Assembly: GCA_964446385.1 (NCBI GenBank)
Contig: CAYUOH010000003.1
Location: forward strand, 124,001-188,000
Length of the DNA: 64,000 nt
Reading direction: 5' to 3'
Source of the DNA: CAYSRC01 sp964446385
GTDB taxonomy: Bacteria; Bacillota; Clostridia; Oscillospirales; Ruminococcaceae
Shown: positions 35,133 to 43,567 of the stretch, piece after piece
How the letters are laid out: every line of letters begins with the position of its first letter
Numbering within the stretch: position 1 is the stretch's first letter
The notes under the pieces: model-generated
Told to the model about the DNA's origin: nothing
What the model saw: the letters and a program-made list of their open reading frames with translations, nothing else
The model's database searches: none
Position numbers and translations under genes: made by a program

Positions 35133-35316
35133 ATGGATCAAATAACTGTTAACCAAGTATCAAAAAGAGCAAATTCATCTCGCCAATACACATAGCAAGT
35201 ATCTACATACAGGGACTTTTAAAAAAGTTAAATCAGAAGATTCCATCCGAATGTTTGTGAAAGCTACGCGTAGTATGAGCATTGAAAGATTTGTTCAAAG
35301 TGGAGTTGATACCTGA
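35133..35316 (+). pseudogene. decayed small gene, unrecognised
   Basis: ATG at 35133 opens a frame (MDQITVNQVSK) that hits a stop after 20 codons. The neighbouring frame continues with good coding character from about 35158 to the TGA at 35314-35316 (KEQIHLANTHSKY, later MFVKATRSMSIERF). The two join if one base is lost or gained in the A-tract near 35161. I do not recognise the product (about 60 residues). The rest of 35317-35404 shows nothing. Confidence 0.4.
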
Positions 35317-35404
35317 ACCTTTAGTCTAGTATGATTTTGTCGACTCCTATCAAAAATAATTCATAGGAACATTAAAAGCACATCAATAATTCAAAATTTT
35401 GAGA

Positions 35405-35434
35405 AGCGGCGCGATTTCGGTCACGCCGTTTCTT
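35405..35434 (+). terminator. intrinsic terminator
   Basis: AGCGGCG (35405-35411) pairs with CGCCGTT (35424-35430), followed by T-rich sequence. It closes the decayed region before the nucleotidyltransferase-like gene. Confidence 0.6.
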
Positions 35435-35539
35435 ATTTATTTATAATAATTCATGACACTTGTTTGCCGGCTACCAGTCCGTTAATATAGAAACACAAAG
35501 ACAGTTTATTAACAAACCTGAATAAGGAGATAAAATCAC

Positions 35540-36606
35540 ATGAACAAACTGACTGAGTGGTGCATCAATAAAATAAAGAAGGATTACCCGGACGACGTTG
35601 CCCTTCTGATAGGCGTAAAGGGGCACTCAACAAACGGCGACGGTCACGGCGAGTTTTTGACTATTTTGTTCCCTGCACTGAACGCGGATATGAACTAACC
35701 CGTGCATTTATTGTCGATGGTATTGGACATGACCTTTATCCCCGTTCCTTTGAACGTCTGGAACGCTCCGCTTCGCTTGATGATAATGTCACGGTGCTCA
35801 GCAACGCCATTATTCTGTACGCCAGGACACCTGAGGATGAGGCGCATTTTCTGGATCTTCAGGAAATGCTCCGGAATAATCTGGCGGACTCTTCGTATAC
35901 CTATAAAAAAGCAGTTTCTCTGGAGCATTCAGCCGAGGACATTTACAGTACCCTTACGTACGAAGGCCGCTTTTTCAGGGCAAAAAGCGAGCTCTACGGC
36001 ATTCATAAATATCTTTCCTCAGCAGTTGCATTCATAAACGGTACCTATGCCGACAATCCTATTTTCAGTGAACAGCAGGCATACAGCGTCGGAGCTGAGG
36101 ACAGGATATACGGCTGCCCCGGACTTCTTGAGATTCCGGATGGTTTCTTCAGATACGCGGGAGAAATAATAAGCGCAAAAAGCATCGACGACTGCAAGTC
36201 AGCCGCTGAAAAGCTTATCCGAACAACCAAAAGTTTTCTCGAAAACAAGAAGATTCCGGAAGAGAGTGCGCCTGTGATGATTGACTTTGATTATCTTGCT
36301 GAGTGGTACCAGGAAATGAGCCTCACATGGAGAAGGCTCCGTTATTTTACAGAAAACGGTTTGATAGAAAAAGCCTACTGCGACGCCAGTTATCTTCAGT
36401 ACGAGCTTATCAGCATCGCTTCCGAATTCGGCATTCCCGAGTACAGCCTGATAGATTCCTTCGACGCCTGCCGTCCGGAGCAGATCCGTAACCGTGCAGA
36501 CAGAATTGAACAAGAGATTCGAAAGCTGCTTACGGACAACGCCGTAAAAATTGACGAATTCGCAACTCTTGAAGACTTTCTGGTATTGGAAGAAGAAAAC
36601 GCATGA
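35540..36606 (+). pseudogene. nucleotidyltransferase-like protein, frameshifted
   Basis: ATG at 35540 (AAGGAG upstream) begins MNKLTEWCINKIKKDYPDDVALLIGVKGHSTNGDGHGEF, the start of a family with a Gly/Ser- and Asp-rich nucleotidyltransferase-type loop. After GGC-GAG a run of five T (35654-35658) shifts the frame and a stop follows at about 35697. Restoring one T gives F-F-D-Y-F-V-P-C-T-E-R-G-Y-E-L and a continuous 355-residue protein to the stop at 36606. The helical C-terminal domain is intact from about 35794 onward and could be translated alone only from internal starts. The downstream gene overlaps by ATGA. Cause: mutation, phase variation or sequencing error. Confidence 0.7.
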
Positions 36607-36860
36607 AAAATAGGAACGCTTCTGAAATATTTCCCGAGAACTTACTCCGTGAACTTCGCAAATATGTCGCAGGAGAGCTGATCTATATTCCAAAAGAAGG
36701 CGTTCGAGACAAATGGGGTGTCAAAAGCGGCGCAAAGGCCTATTACGCCTCCAGGAATGACGAAATCCGTGACAAATACCGGAACGGCTGTTCAATAGAC
36801 GAGTTGGCGGAAGAATATTCTCTATCCGAGGAAACTATCAAAAGGATTCTGTATAAATAA
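36603..36860 (+). CDS. CD3324-family helix-turn-helix protein
   Basis: An 85-residue protein. The N-terminal half reads E-I-F-P-E-N-L-L-R-E-L-R-K-Y-V and GELIYIPKEGVRDKWGV, characteristic of CD3324-family proteins. The C-terminal half ends in a helix-turn-helix (SIDELAEEYSLSEETIKRI) similar to Mor/sigma-70 region-4 helices, so it likely binds DNA. The ATG overlaps the stop of the nucleotidyltransferase-like gene (ATGA), so translation depends on read-through from a gene that is frameshifted here. Role unknown. Confidence 0.8.
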   Translation: MKNRNASEIFPENLLRELRKYVAGELIYIPKEGVRDKWGVKSGAKAYYASRNDEIRDKYRNGCSIDELAEEYSLSEETIKRILYK

Positions 36861-37040
36861 AAAAGGTACCCGCGAAATGCGGCGGAATTTCCTGTCGAAT
36901 CTTGCGCAAAACGAAGGCGGAGTACTCAGCCGTGTTACCCGGTGCTCCGAAGCGGTAGACTTTACCATGTACTTTTTTTGCTTGGCGATCCAGCCGGATG
37001 TCTTTGACCACAAGAGGAGCTGTGAAAACAGCTGACAGAA

Positions 37041-37085
37041 ACAGAGCCGGAGCGCTCTGCCGCAAGGCAGCTGCTCCGGCTCTGT
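37041..37085. terminator. long hairpin downstream of hflC
   Basis: ACAGAGCCGGAGC (37041-37053) and its exact complement (37073-37085) enclose an inner CTGCC-GCAA-GGCAG hairpin. Leftward it follows hflC and leads into a T-rich stretch, fitting an intrinsic terminator. The adjoining 36861-37040 shows no supported gene. Confidence 0.65.
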
Positions 37086-37125
37086 TACGATTATCCGAGG
37101 AAATATCTTCGGGACCATGCGCGTC

Positions 37126-38016
37126 TCAGTTAAAAATCTGTGCGATGGGGCTGGAGGCGTCCAGAATCAAGGTCTTCTCCTCGCCCGTCATGGATTTTTT
37201 CATCGCGTCGAGTGTGATCATGAAGTTGTAGAAATCAGCTTCCTCCTGTGAGTCATAGACATCGCTGAGAATGCGCATGTATTCGGCATCTCCCTCCGCG
37301 CGGGTGGTGGCCGCCTGAGCGTCCGCCTCGGCCAGCAGAATCTGTATCCTTTTATCCGCCTCATTGCGAATTTCCTTGGCCTGCGACTCGCCCTCCGCCT
37401 TGTAGGAGGCTGCGATATTGTTGCGCTCGCTGATCATGCGGTTGTATACGGCGGTCTTGTTGTCGTCGGGCAGGTCAATTTTCTTTGTCTCTACCGCTAT
37501 GAGATGAATTCCATATCGGTCAAAGGATTCGCCGATGTTGTCCATGATGGCGTTGACCACGGCTCCGCTGCGCCCGCTGATTATCTGTTCCTGCGTCAAA
37601 GAGCTCATGACGGTTTTGAGGGCGTTATAGACGATGGCGTCGATACGGCTCTCGGCGTTGGCCACGCTGCCCGAGAGGGACTCGACAAACAGACGCGGGT
37701 CCTCGATTCTCCAGATTGCGAAACAGTCTGCAATCAGGGAGGTTTTATCCGCCGATATCAGGTCACTCACCGGCAGGTCATACAGCAGCACGGTATGGGG
37801 TAAGGTGCTCAAGTCCTGAATGAAGGGCACCTTCAGGTACAGTCCGGGATCGTCCTTGATATCCACGAACGCGCCGAACTGCCGGATGATGCCGTACTCG
37901 TTTTCCTTGACCACATATAAACTGGCGGACAGAAGAATGAATATCAGCAGGAGTATGGCCCCCAGTACTATCCATTTCACTTTTTTGTGGCGGTCGTTTA
38001 CGTTTGTTCCGTTCAT
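37126..38016 (-). CDS. hflC: HflC, SPFH/prohibitin-family membrane protein
   Basis: A 296-residue protein with one N-terminal transmembrane helix (about residues 15-35), then an SPFH/band-7 domain (YGIIRQFG, PFIQDL) and a coiled-coil rich in E-A-E/R motifs (AEGESQAKEIRNEADKRIQILLAEADAQAATTRAEGDAEYM). HflC pairs with HflK to form a cage around the FtsH protease and modulate membrane protein turnover. Its start overlaps the end of hflK (ATGA). HflKC is standard in Proteobacteria and less common in Clostridia. The hflKC block reads as more GC-rich than its neighbours by eye. A long hairpin follows. Confidence 0.92.
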   Translation of the reverse strand: MNGTNVNDRHKKVKWIVLGAILLLIFILLSASLYVVKENEYGIIRQFGAFVDIKDDPGLYLKVPFIQDLSTLPHTVLLYDLPVSDLISADKTSLIADCFAIWRIEDPRLFVESLSGSVANAESRIDAIVYNALKTVMSSLTQEQIISGRSGAVVNAIMDNIGESFDRYGIHLIAVETKKIDLPDDNKTAVYNRMISERNNIAASYKAEGESQAKEIRNEADKRIQILLAEADAQAATTRAEGDAEYMRILSDVYDSQEEADFYNFMITLDAMKKSMTGEEKTLILDASSPIAQIFN

Positions 38017-39071
38017 TCTGCAGTTCCTCCTTCCGTGTTGTTCTCAGTGGCCGCCGGCAGCGACACAAAGTCATCCAGCGGCAGCACGGTTGACAAGGAC
38101 TGTCCGTCCTCGCCCATGATTACAACCTTCATACCCGGAAAAATTTCCGCAATGACTTCATAGAATAGCCGTTGCCGGGTGATTTCCGGAAATTTGGAAT
38201 ACTCCTCGTACAGCGCCTGAAAGCGGGAGGCCTGCCCTTCCGCCTCGGCGATCCGAGATTCTTTGTACGCTTGCGCCTGCTGCAGAATCTGGTCCGCGTC
38301 GGCGTTGGCGGCGGGAAGTCTTTCACTGGAGTACTTGTTGGCGTTGTTTATGGAAGTCTCCGCGTCCTGCTTGGAGGTCTCCACGGATTTAAAGGCCTGC
38401 TGCACCTCAAAGGTCGGCGGGACCGCGTCCTGCATGGCGATGTTCACCAGCGCGATGCCGAGGTCTTCATTTTCCAGCCTAGCCATGAGCTTTTCACGGA
38501 TCTCCGCCTGCACTTCCGTTTTTCCGGTGGTAATGACATCATCCACGAGATACAGGCCGATGGTATCGCGGATATAACTCTGGCACAGCATTTTCAGGAT
38601 GACCAGTGGATCCCGACTGTTGTACAGGTACTTTACCGGATCCACCACCCTGTACTCCACATAGAAGTCCACATTGACGAAGTTGAAGTCCACGCTGATC
38701 ATGATGGATTCGTCTTCAATGGTCTCGCCCGTCCGCAGGTCATAGCCGATAGAAAAGCCCTGTGTGGCCTTGCTGACGATGTCCTTCTTTTGAATAAAGG
38801 GAATCTTGAATTTGAGGCCCGAAGTATTGACCACACTCGGCTTCCCGAAAGTGGTGATGACGGCGTATTCGTCCTCCTGCAGCTGATAGAATGAGCTCAG
38901 CCCTATTGTCAGCAGCAGCGCTACGAGGATGACACCCGCAATCAGCTTGCCCGAGGGCAAATTTCTGACGGGCGTACTGCCGTCGCTCTTTGCCGCAGTG
39001 CGGCGAATACCATCGAATGCGAAAAAGGCAGCCGCAACAGCCAAAGCGATGATAATGTACCAAAACGACAT
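38013..39071 (-). CDS. hflK: HflK, SPFH/prohibitin-family membrane protein
   Basis: A 352-residue protein with an N-terminal helix (FWYIIIALAVAAAFFAF), a second hydrophobic segment at about 40-60, then the SPFH domain (EYAVITTFGKP, KIPFIQKK) and a long coiled-coil with AEGQASRFQALYEEY near the end. It partners HflC. ATG at 39071 is preferred over an in-frame upstream start at 39134 because GAGGAG precedes it and the first helix begins directly after. The two genes overlap by four bases. The interval 39135-39380 upstream holds a hairpin at 39248 but no gene. Confidence 0.9.
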   Translation of the reverse strand: MSFWYIIIALAVAAAFFAFDGIRRTAAKSDGSTPVRNLPSGKLIAGVILVALLLTIGLSSFYQLQEDEYAVITTFGKPSVVNTSGLKFKIPFIQKKDIVSKATQGFSIGYDLRTGETIEDESIMISVDFNFVNVDFYVEYRVVDPVKYLYNSRDPLVILKMLCQSYIRDTIGLYLVDDVITTGKTEVQAEIREKLMARLENEDLGIALVNIAMQDAVPPTFEVQQAFKSVETSKQDAETSINNANKYSSERLPAANADADQILQQAQAYKESRIAEAEGQASRFQALYEEYSKFPEITRQRLFYEVIAEIFPGMKVVIMGEDGQSLSTVLPLDDFVSLPAATENNTEGGTAE

Positions 39072-39247
39072 CTGATAAATCTCCTCTCTGATATTATTGA
39101 TACGGACGCTCCGTGGAAAGAGGCTCTCCCGCAATCTACCCGCCGAACGAATAAAATTATCCGCGGATTATCCGTATTTTCGCTTACTGACATCTAGTAT
39201 ATAGGAAATGTCGGGCGTTTACAAACGACATCTCTCGGTACGTGAAA

Positions 39248-39284
39248 AATCGTCGTCCGGAAATTTACTTCCAGAACGACGATT
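39248..39284. terminator. imperfect hairpin upstream of hflK
   Basis: AATCGTCGT (39248-39256) pairs with ACGACGATT (39276-39284), and the inner GGAA/TTCC extends the stem after mismatches. It could be a second terminator behind the isomerase gene or a leader hairpin of hflKC. Confidence 0.45.
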
Positions 39285-39380
39285 ATTACGAATGGAGCAA
39301 GTGAAGGGAATAATACCTAGAATCGCCTGAAACCGCATTTGTGAGTTTGCACCGCCACCATAAGCAATTAGCGAAACGAA

Positions 39381-39460
39381 TAAAAATTCGGCATAGCCGG
39401 TAAGCATATACCAAACTATGCCGATATTTTTCGGGATTATAAATCCCTAAGACGCACACT
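39381..39460 (-). repeat. composite 3'-end repeat, copy B (after the fucose-isomerase-like gene)
   Basis: Same build and orientation as copy A. Read leftward: GTGCGTC-x-TAGGGATT, small hairpin (GGGATT 39433-39438 with AATCCC 39442-39447), then hairpin TCGGCATAG/CTATGCCGA (39388-39396 and 39416-39424) sharing the TTTGGTAT and ACCGG loop elements with copy A, and a T-run. It lies 35 nt beyond the isomerase stop. Confidence 0.75.
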
Positions 39461-39494
39461 TCAATGCAGGTACCTTTTTTATAATGTATAAATC

Positions 39495-40970
39495 TTATTT
39501 GAAAGGGTTCTCTGTGGGATAAGGCAAAGAAGTTGGCTGGTTGTAGGCGATGTCGCCGACACCCAGAAACTTGAAGACCTCAAATAAGGCCTTGCCGCAA
39601 CGCTTGAAAGCAACGGCACCGTGATGCGGGTATCTCTTCTGGATAAGAACGTGACGATAGAAACGTCCCATTTCCTTAATGGCAAACACGCCGCGGCCTC
39701 CGAAGGAGTTGGTGACAACAGGAAGAATCTCGCCCTCGGCGATGTAGCTGCGAAGTACGCCCTCGCTGTCGCACTGCAGGCGGTAGAAGGTGATGTCGGA
39801 GGGAGCGATATCGGCCTCTAGTGTGCCGCGTGTAAAGTCAGGCTCGCTGCCTTCCGGCTCGAGCAGACGATGCTGGATGAGTTGGTACTTGATGGCGCGA
39901 TCTGCGCACATCATGCAGCTGGGGGTATTTCCGCAGTGGAAGCCCATGAATGTATCGGTAAGGGTGTAGTCAAACTTGCCCTTAATCTGCTCTTCCCACA
40001 TGCTGGCGGGAACGGAGTTATTGATATCAAGCAGGGTTACAGGCTGACCGGATACGCAGGTACCGATGTACTCGGACAGCGCGCCGTAGATATCAACCTC
40101 GCAGGATACGGGGATACCCTGGGATGCGAGACGGGAGTTTACGAAGCAGGGCTCAAAGCCGAACTGCTCGGGGAATGCGGGCCAGCACTTGTCGGCAAAT
40201 ACGACGTATTTGCGGGAGCCAAGATGCTGCTCTGCCCAATCAAGAAGTGTAAGCTCAAACTGAGCCATACGCTCGAGAAACTCGGGATAATATTTACCTT
40301 CGCCCATTTCGGCGGCCATGTCAGCGCAGATAGCGGGAATACGGTCATCACCGGCATGCTGTTTATAGGAAACAAGCAGATCCAGCTCACTGTTCTCCTC
40401 AATCTCTACACCGATTTCATAAAGTCCCTTGATGGGTGCGTTGCAGGCAAAGAAATCCTGGGGACGGGGACCGAAGGATATGATTTTGAGGTTCTTAACG
40501 CCGACGACAGCACGGGCAATGGGAACGAATTCGGCGATCATGTTTACGATATCCTTGGCTGTACCAACGGGGTACTCGGGGATATAGGCAGACAGATGAC
40601 GCATTCCAAGGTTGTAGCTGCAGTTCAGTACGCCGCAGTATGCATCGCCGCGACCGTTGATGAGATCTCCGTCGCCTTCGGCGGCGGCTACGTACATGCA
40701 AGGGCCGTCAAAATTCTTTGCGATAAGAGTTTCGGGAGTTTCGGGACCGAAGTTGCCCAGAAATACTACCAGAGCATTGCATCCGGCGGCCTTGACGTCG
40801 TCAACAGCTTTCAGCATGTCAAGCTCGTTTTCAACAGTAACGGGGCACTCGTACACGGCATCACCAGCCAGTTTGACGATGTTCTGCCTTCTCTGGATTG
40901 AAAGGCCAATCGGGAAACAGTCACGTGATACGGCAATAATGCCAAGCTTTACATCGGGGATATTTTTCAT
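39495..40970 (-). CDS. L-fucose/L-arabinose isomerase-family protein
   Basis: A 491-residue cytoplasmic protein of the FucI/AraA-like fold. Candidate catalytic metal ligands typical of FucI are visible: Glu in SCEVDIYGALSEYIG, Asp in TLLDINN and a C-terminal His in KRYPHHGAVAF. Two N-terminal alpha/beta domains match the family (V-V-F-L-G-N-F-G-P-E-T-P-E). Relatives isomerise aldoses such as L-fucose, D-arabinose or sulfoquinovose-like sugars to ketoses; the exact sugar is uncertain, since it is shorter than E. coli FucI (about 590 residues). No kinase or aldolase partner lies nearby. It ends in repeat copy B. Confidence 0.82.
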   Translation of the reverse strand: MKNIPDVKLGIIAVSRDCFPIGLSIQRRQNIVKLAGDAVYECPVTVENELDMLKAVDDVKAAGCNALVVFLGNFGPETPETLIAKNFDGPCMYVAAAEGDGDLINGRGDAYCGVLNCSYNLGMRHLSAYIPEYPVGTAKDIVNMIAEFVPIARAVVGVKNLKIISFGPRPQDFFACNAPIKGLYEIGVEIEENSELDLLVSYKQHAGDDRIPAICADMAAEMGEGKYYPEFLERMAQFELTLLDWAEQHLGSRKYVVFADKCWPAFPEQFGFEPCFVNSRLASQGIPVSCEVDIYGALSEYIGTCVSGQPVTLLDINNSVPASMWEEQIKGKFDYTLTDTFMGFHCGNTPSCMMCADRAIKYQLIQHRLLEPEGSEPDFTRGTLEADIAPSDITFYRLQCDSEGVLRSYIAEGEILPVVTNSFGGRGVFAIKEMGRFYRHVLIQKRYPHHGAVAFKRCGKALFEVFKFLGVGDIAYNQPTSLPYPTENPFK

Positions 40971-41108
40971 ATTATAAGCCTCCTATATTTTTACCCTCAG
41001 TTATAATAATTATAAAATGGATTTTGCCTGTTAACAACCTTAATTTTTATAAAATATGCGCCAAACTGCATAAATCTTTTTATAGAGCAGCAATGAGGGT
41101 CCATAGTA

Positions 41109-41765
41109 CTACGCCTCGCATGCAGCTCTCAGTGACTTAATAATACGGATTGCGACACCCTGCACCGTGAAACCGCCCACTGGTATGAGTATGGCCTGAC
41201 CGGGATATTCTTCTTTGTTCATATATCTTAGGACAACATTTTCCCCGTTTTCATCAATACCGTCATAACGTTTTAGGGTATCGCCGTTGTTTTCATCAAG
41301 GGCAACAACAAGATCACCGATGCGGATACCGAGATTGTTTCTTTTGCGGATGAGGATATAATCACCGTCGAATATACCCGCATCAATCATTGAATCACCT
41401 ACAGCCTTGAGAATATAGTATTTACTGTCTTTATCAGGTGTACCAAACAGACTCTCAGACAAGGTGACGTATTCCAGAATATTCTCCTCCTCCATCGAGG
41501 GAACACCGCAGCTAACGCACCCCAGAACAGGGACCGTGAAATAGTCGGTGCAGGTTTTTTTCTTCTGTCCGGTAGATCTGATGTATCCTTCGTATTCGAT
41601 GACGCCGGTTTCTTTGAAATATTGTAAATAGCGCTGTACCGTGGCACCGGATGTACCGACCTTGGGGGCAATCTCGCGTATAGTGGGATACCTGCGGTTT
41701 ATCCGGTAGTATTCGTTTACGAAGTCCAGTATTTTTTTCATCATTTCGGGACTTTTGCGCCGCAT
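41109..41765 (-). CDS. lexA: LexA repressor
   Basis: A 218-residue protein. A winged helix-turn-helix covers residues 1-65 (YPTIREIAPKVG-x-S-G-A-T-V-Q-R-Y-L) and an S24 autoprotease domain about 78-210. Catalytic Ser125 (GDSMIDAGI) and Lys165 (DTLKRYD) are present. The self-cleavage site, Ala-Gly in most LexA proteins, is Cys86-Gly87 here (VSCGVP), a pair used by UmuD-type proteins. It should repress SOS genes and be cleaved with RecA-ssDNA. AGAGG precedes the ATG. No standard Gram-positive SOS box was evident upstream, so autoregulation could use a divergent operator. Confidence 0.92.
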   Translation of the reverse strand: MRRKSPEMMKKILDFVNEYYRINRRYPTIREIAPKVGTSGATVQRYLQYFKETGVIEYEGYIRSTGQKKKTCTDYFTVPVLGCVSCGVPSMEEENILEYVTLSESLFGTPDKDSKYYILKAVGDSMIDAGIFDGDYILIRKRNNLGIRIGDLVVALDENNGDTLKRYDGIDENGENVVLRYMNKEEYPGQAILIPVGGFTVQGVAIRIIKSLRAACEA

Positions 41766-41932
41766 TTAATGTCAACCTCTTTTCTTTTGTTACATTATTA
41801 GTACGTTTAAATATAGAGTATCATAATGTCTCAATATATCAAGAGGTTGTTAATCATCAATACAGTTTAATCCTTTAATTCAAATCAACAACTTCAGCGT
41901 TTCCAGGTCAATATGCAGATGGGTATTTCCCA

Positions 41933-42511
41933 TTAAAATAAACCTTTCACGAAAATTTCGATGCCTATTGCGATAAGGATAGCTCCTCCGAGTATGGTGG
42001 CTTTGCCGGCAAACTTTGTTCCGAATTTTTTGCCGAGTAACAGACCGGCTATTGATATAGCGAATGTCACTACTCCTATGATAAGCGCCTCGGTAACCGC
42101 TAAATGGGGAGAGTAATCCGAAATGGTAAAGCCCACGGACAGGGCGTCGATCGATGTTGCTATACCCTGAATCATCAGGTCGCGGAAGGATATGGCAGGG
42201 GCTTCGTCTTCGCCGCCGCGGATACCTGCAATAATCATCTTGCCGCCGATATAAAGCAGCAATATAAGGGCGATCCAGGGAATGAACTTCTGTAAACCGG
42301 TAAAGGTGTCCGCCAGTTTACGGACGCACAGCCAACCAATCAGAGGCATAATAATCTGGTATCCGCAGAAAGTTCCCGCGATAGCGCACATACGCGAGCG
42401 GGACATTTTGGGCTCATTCAAGCCGTTGGCCAGTGACACCGAAAAGGCGTCCATGGCAAGGCCGACGCCGAATGCCGCGGCGTTTATAAAAAAGAGAAAA
42501 TCGAATCGCAT
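41933..42511 (-). CDS. mntP: MntP-family manganese efflux pump
   Basis: A 192-residue membrane protein with six helices in two repeats. The acidic metal motifs are present as GLAMDAFSVSLANG in helix 1 and GIATSIDALSVGFT in helix 4. MntP exports excess Mn2+. It sits 30 nt after galE at the end of the housekeeping operon. No yybP-ykoY manganese riboswitch can be placed in that short gap, so metal control would have to act elsewhere. Confidence 0.93.
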   Translation of the reverse strand: MRFDFLFFINAAAFGVGLAMDAFSVSLANGLNEPKMSRSRMCAIAGTFCGYQIIMPLIGWLCVRKLADTFTGLQKFIPWIALILLLYIGGKMIIAGIRGGEDEAPAISFRDLMIQGIATSIDALSVGFTISDYSPHLAVTEALIIGVVTFAISIAGLLLGKKFGTKFAGKATILGGAILIAIGIEIFVKGLF

Positions 42512-42541
42512 GTATATTTAACCTTGGGTATTTATATTATT

Positions 42542-43567
42542 TTATTCCGAATATCCATTCGGGTTGCTGCTCTGCCAGTGCCAACTGTCGGCGCACATCT
42601 CCTCTATGTCACGCTTCGCGGACCAGCCGAGGATTTCCTTAGCAAGTGAGGGATCTGCATATGATGTGGCGATGTCCCCCGGACGGCGATCGGTTATGAC
42701 GTAGGGTATTTTTATCCCGCTGGCCTTTTCGAAGGCTGTCACAACCTCAAGCACTGAATGGCCTTTGCCTGTACCGAGATTTACGGTAACCATGCCGCAG
42801 CCGGTCGCAAGCTTGAAAAGGGCAGCTACGTGTCCGTCAGCAAGGTCACACACGTGGATGTAGTCACGTACCCCGGTACCGTCGGGTGTGTCGTAGTCGT
42901 TGCCGAATACGTTCAGGTGGTTACGTCTGCCCACAGCTATCTGTGTGAGATAAGGCAGGAGGTTGTTGGGAATACCGAATGGCTCCTCCCCTATCCTTCC
43001 GGACCGATCGGCACCTATGGGATTGAAATAACGCAGTAGGGCTATATTGAAACTGCTGTCGGATTTATATAAATCACGCAGAATATCCTCTATCATCAGC
43101 TTAGTGCGACCGTAGGGATTGGTGGCAGACAAGGGAAAATCCTCGGTGATAGGTACTGTTGTCGGGTCACCGTATACTGTGGCGCTGCTGCTGAACACCA
43201 GGTTCTTTACACCGTATTCCTTCATGCAGTCCAGAATATTAAGCGTGGAAATCAGATTGTTACGGTAGTATGCCAGAGGAATACCCACCGACTCTCCGAC
43301 AGCCTTGAGGCCTGCAAAATGAATCACCGATCCGAAATCATATCTCTCAAACATAGTCTTTGTCGCGTTATAATCGCAGAGGTTGATTTTCTCGAGTGTT
43401 ATTTTACGGCCCGTCAGTTCCTCCAGGCGGTCAATGACCATAGGGTTGCTGTTGCAGAAATTGTCTGCAATTACGAAATCGTAGCCTTCTCTGTTAAGAG
43501 CCAACACGGTGTGGCTTCCGATATATCCGGCGCCGCCGGCAACAAGAACAAGTTTATTCTCGGGCAC
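42542..43567 (-). CDS. galE: UDP-glucose 4-epimerase
   Basis: A 341-residue cytoplasmic SDR enzyme interconverting UDP-glucose and UDP-galactose. The NAD motif is GGAGYIGSH at the N-terminus and the catalytic pair appears as SSSATVYG (Ser) and NPYGRTK (YxxxK). R-Y-F-N-P-I-G-A and D-Y-I-H-V-C-D-L-A are also conserved. GTG at 43567 is chosen because AGGAG sits six bases upstream; this start overlaps the last codons of rluB by 14 nt. It probably serves galactose use and cell-envelope glycans. Confidence 0.95.
   Translation of the reverse strand: MPENKLVLVAGGAGYIGSHTVLALNREGYDFVIADNFCNSNPMVIDRLEELTGRKITLEKINLCDYNATKTMFERYDFGSVIHFAGLKAVGESVGIPLAYYRNNLISTLNILDCMKEYGVKNLVFSSSATVYGDPTTVPITEDFPLSATNPYGRTKLMIEDILRDLYKSDSSFNIALLRYFNPIGADRSGRIGEEPFGIPNNLLPYLTQIAVGRRNHLNVFGNDYDTPDGTGVRDYIHVCDLADGHVAALFKLATGCGMVTVNLGTGKGHSVLEVVTAFEKASGIKIPYVITDRRPGDIATSYADPSLAKEILGWSAKRDIEEMCADSWHWQSSNPNGYSE

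Noticed and set aside
36864..36900. T-box-like GGTACCCGCG sequence
   Set aside because: It does not match the T-box antiterminator consensus, lacks stem I and is not upstream of a synthetase or amino-acid gene on that strand.
36822..37118. Leftward frames between the CD3324 gene and hflC
   Set aside because: Open frames exist, but with no ribosome binding site, no recognised domain and a hairpin running through them. I could not support a gene or a named repeat.
38172..38894. Long rightward frame opposite hflK
   Set aside because: Shadow of the hflK coding strand; no ribosome binding site, and the product is low-complexity.
39870..40901. Long rightward frame (343 codons) opposite the fucose-isomerase-like gene
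   Set aside because: Antisense shadow. The minus-strand protein has clear family motifs and the plus-strand product none.
41766..41932. SOS box in the lexA promoter
   Set aside because: No match to the Gram-positive consensus CGAAC-N4-GTTCG. A divergent operator may exist but cannot be named.
42512..42541. Manganese (yybP-ykoY) riboswitch before mntP
   Set aside because: Only 30 nt separate galE and mntP, too short for this RNA.
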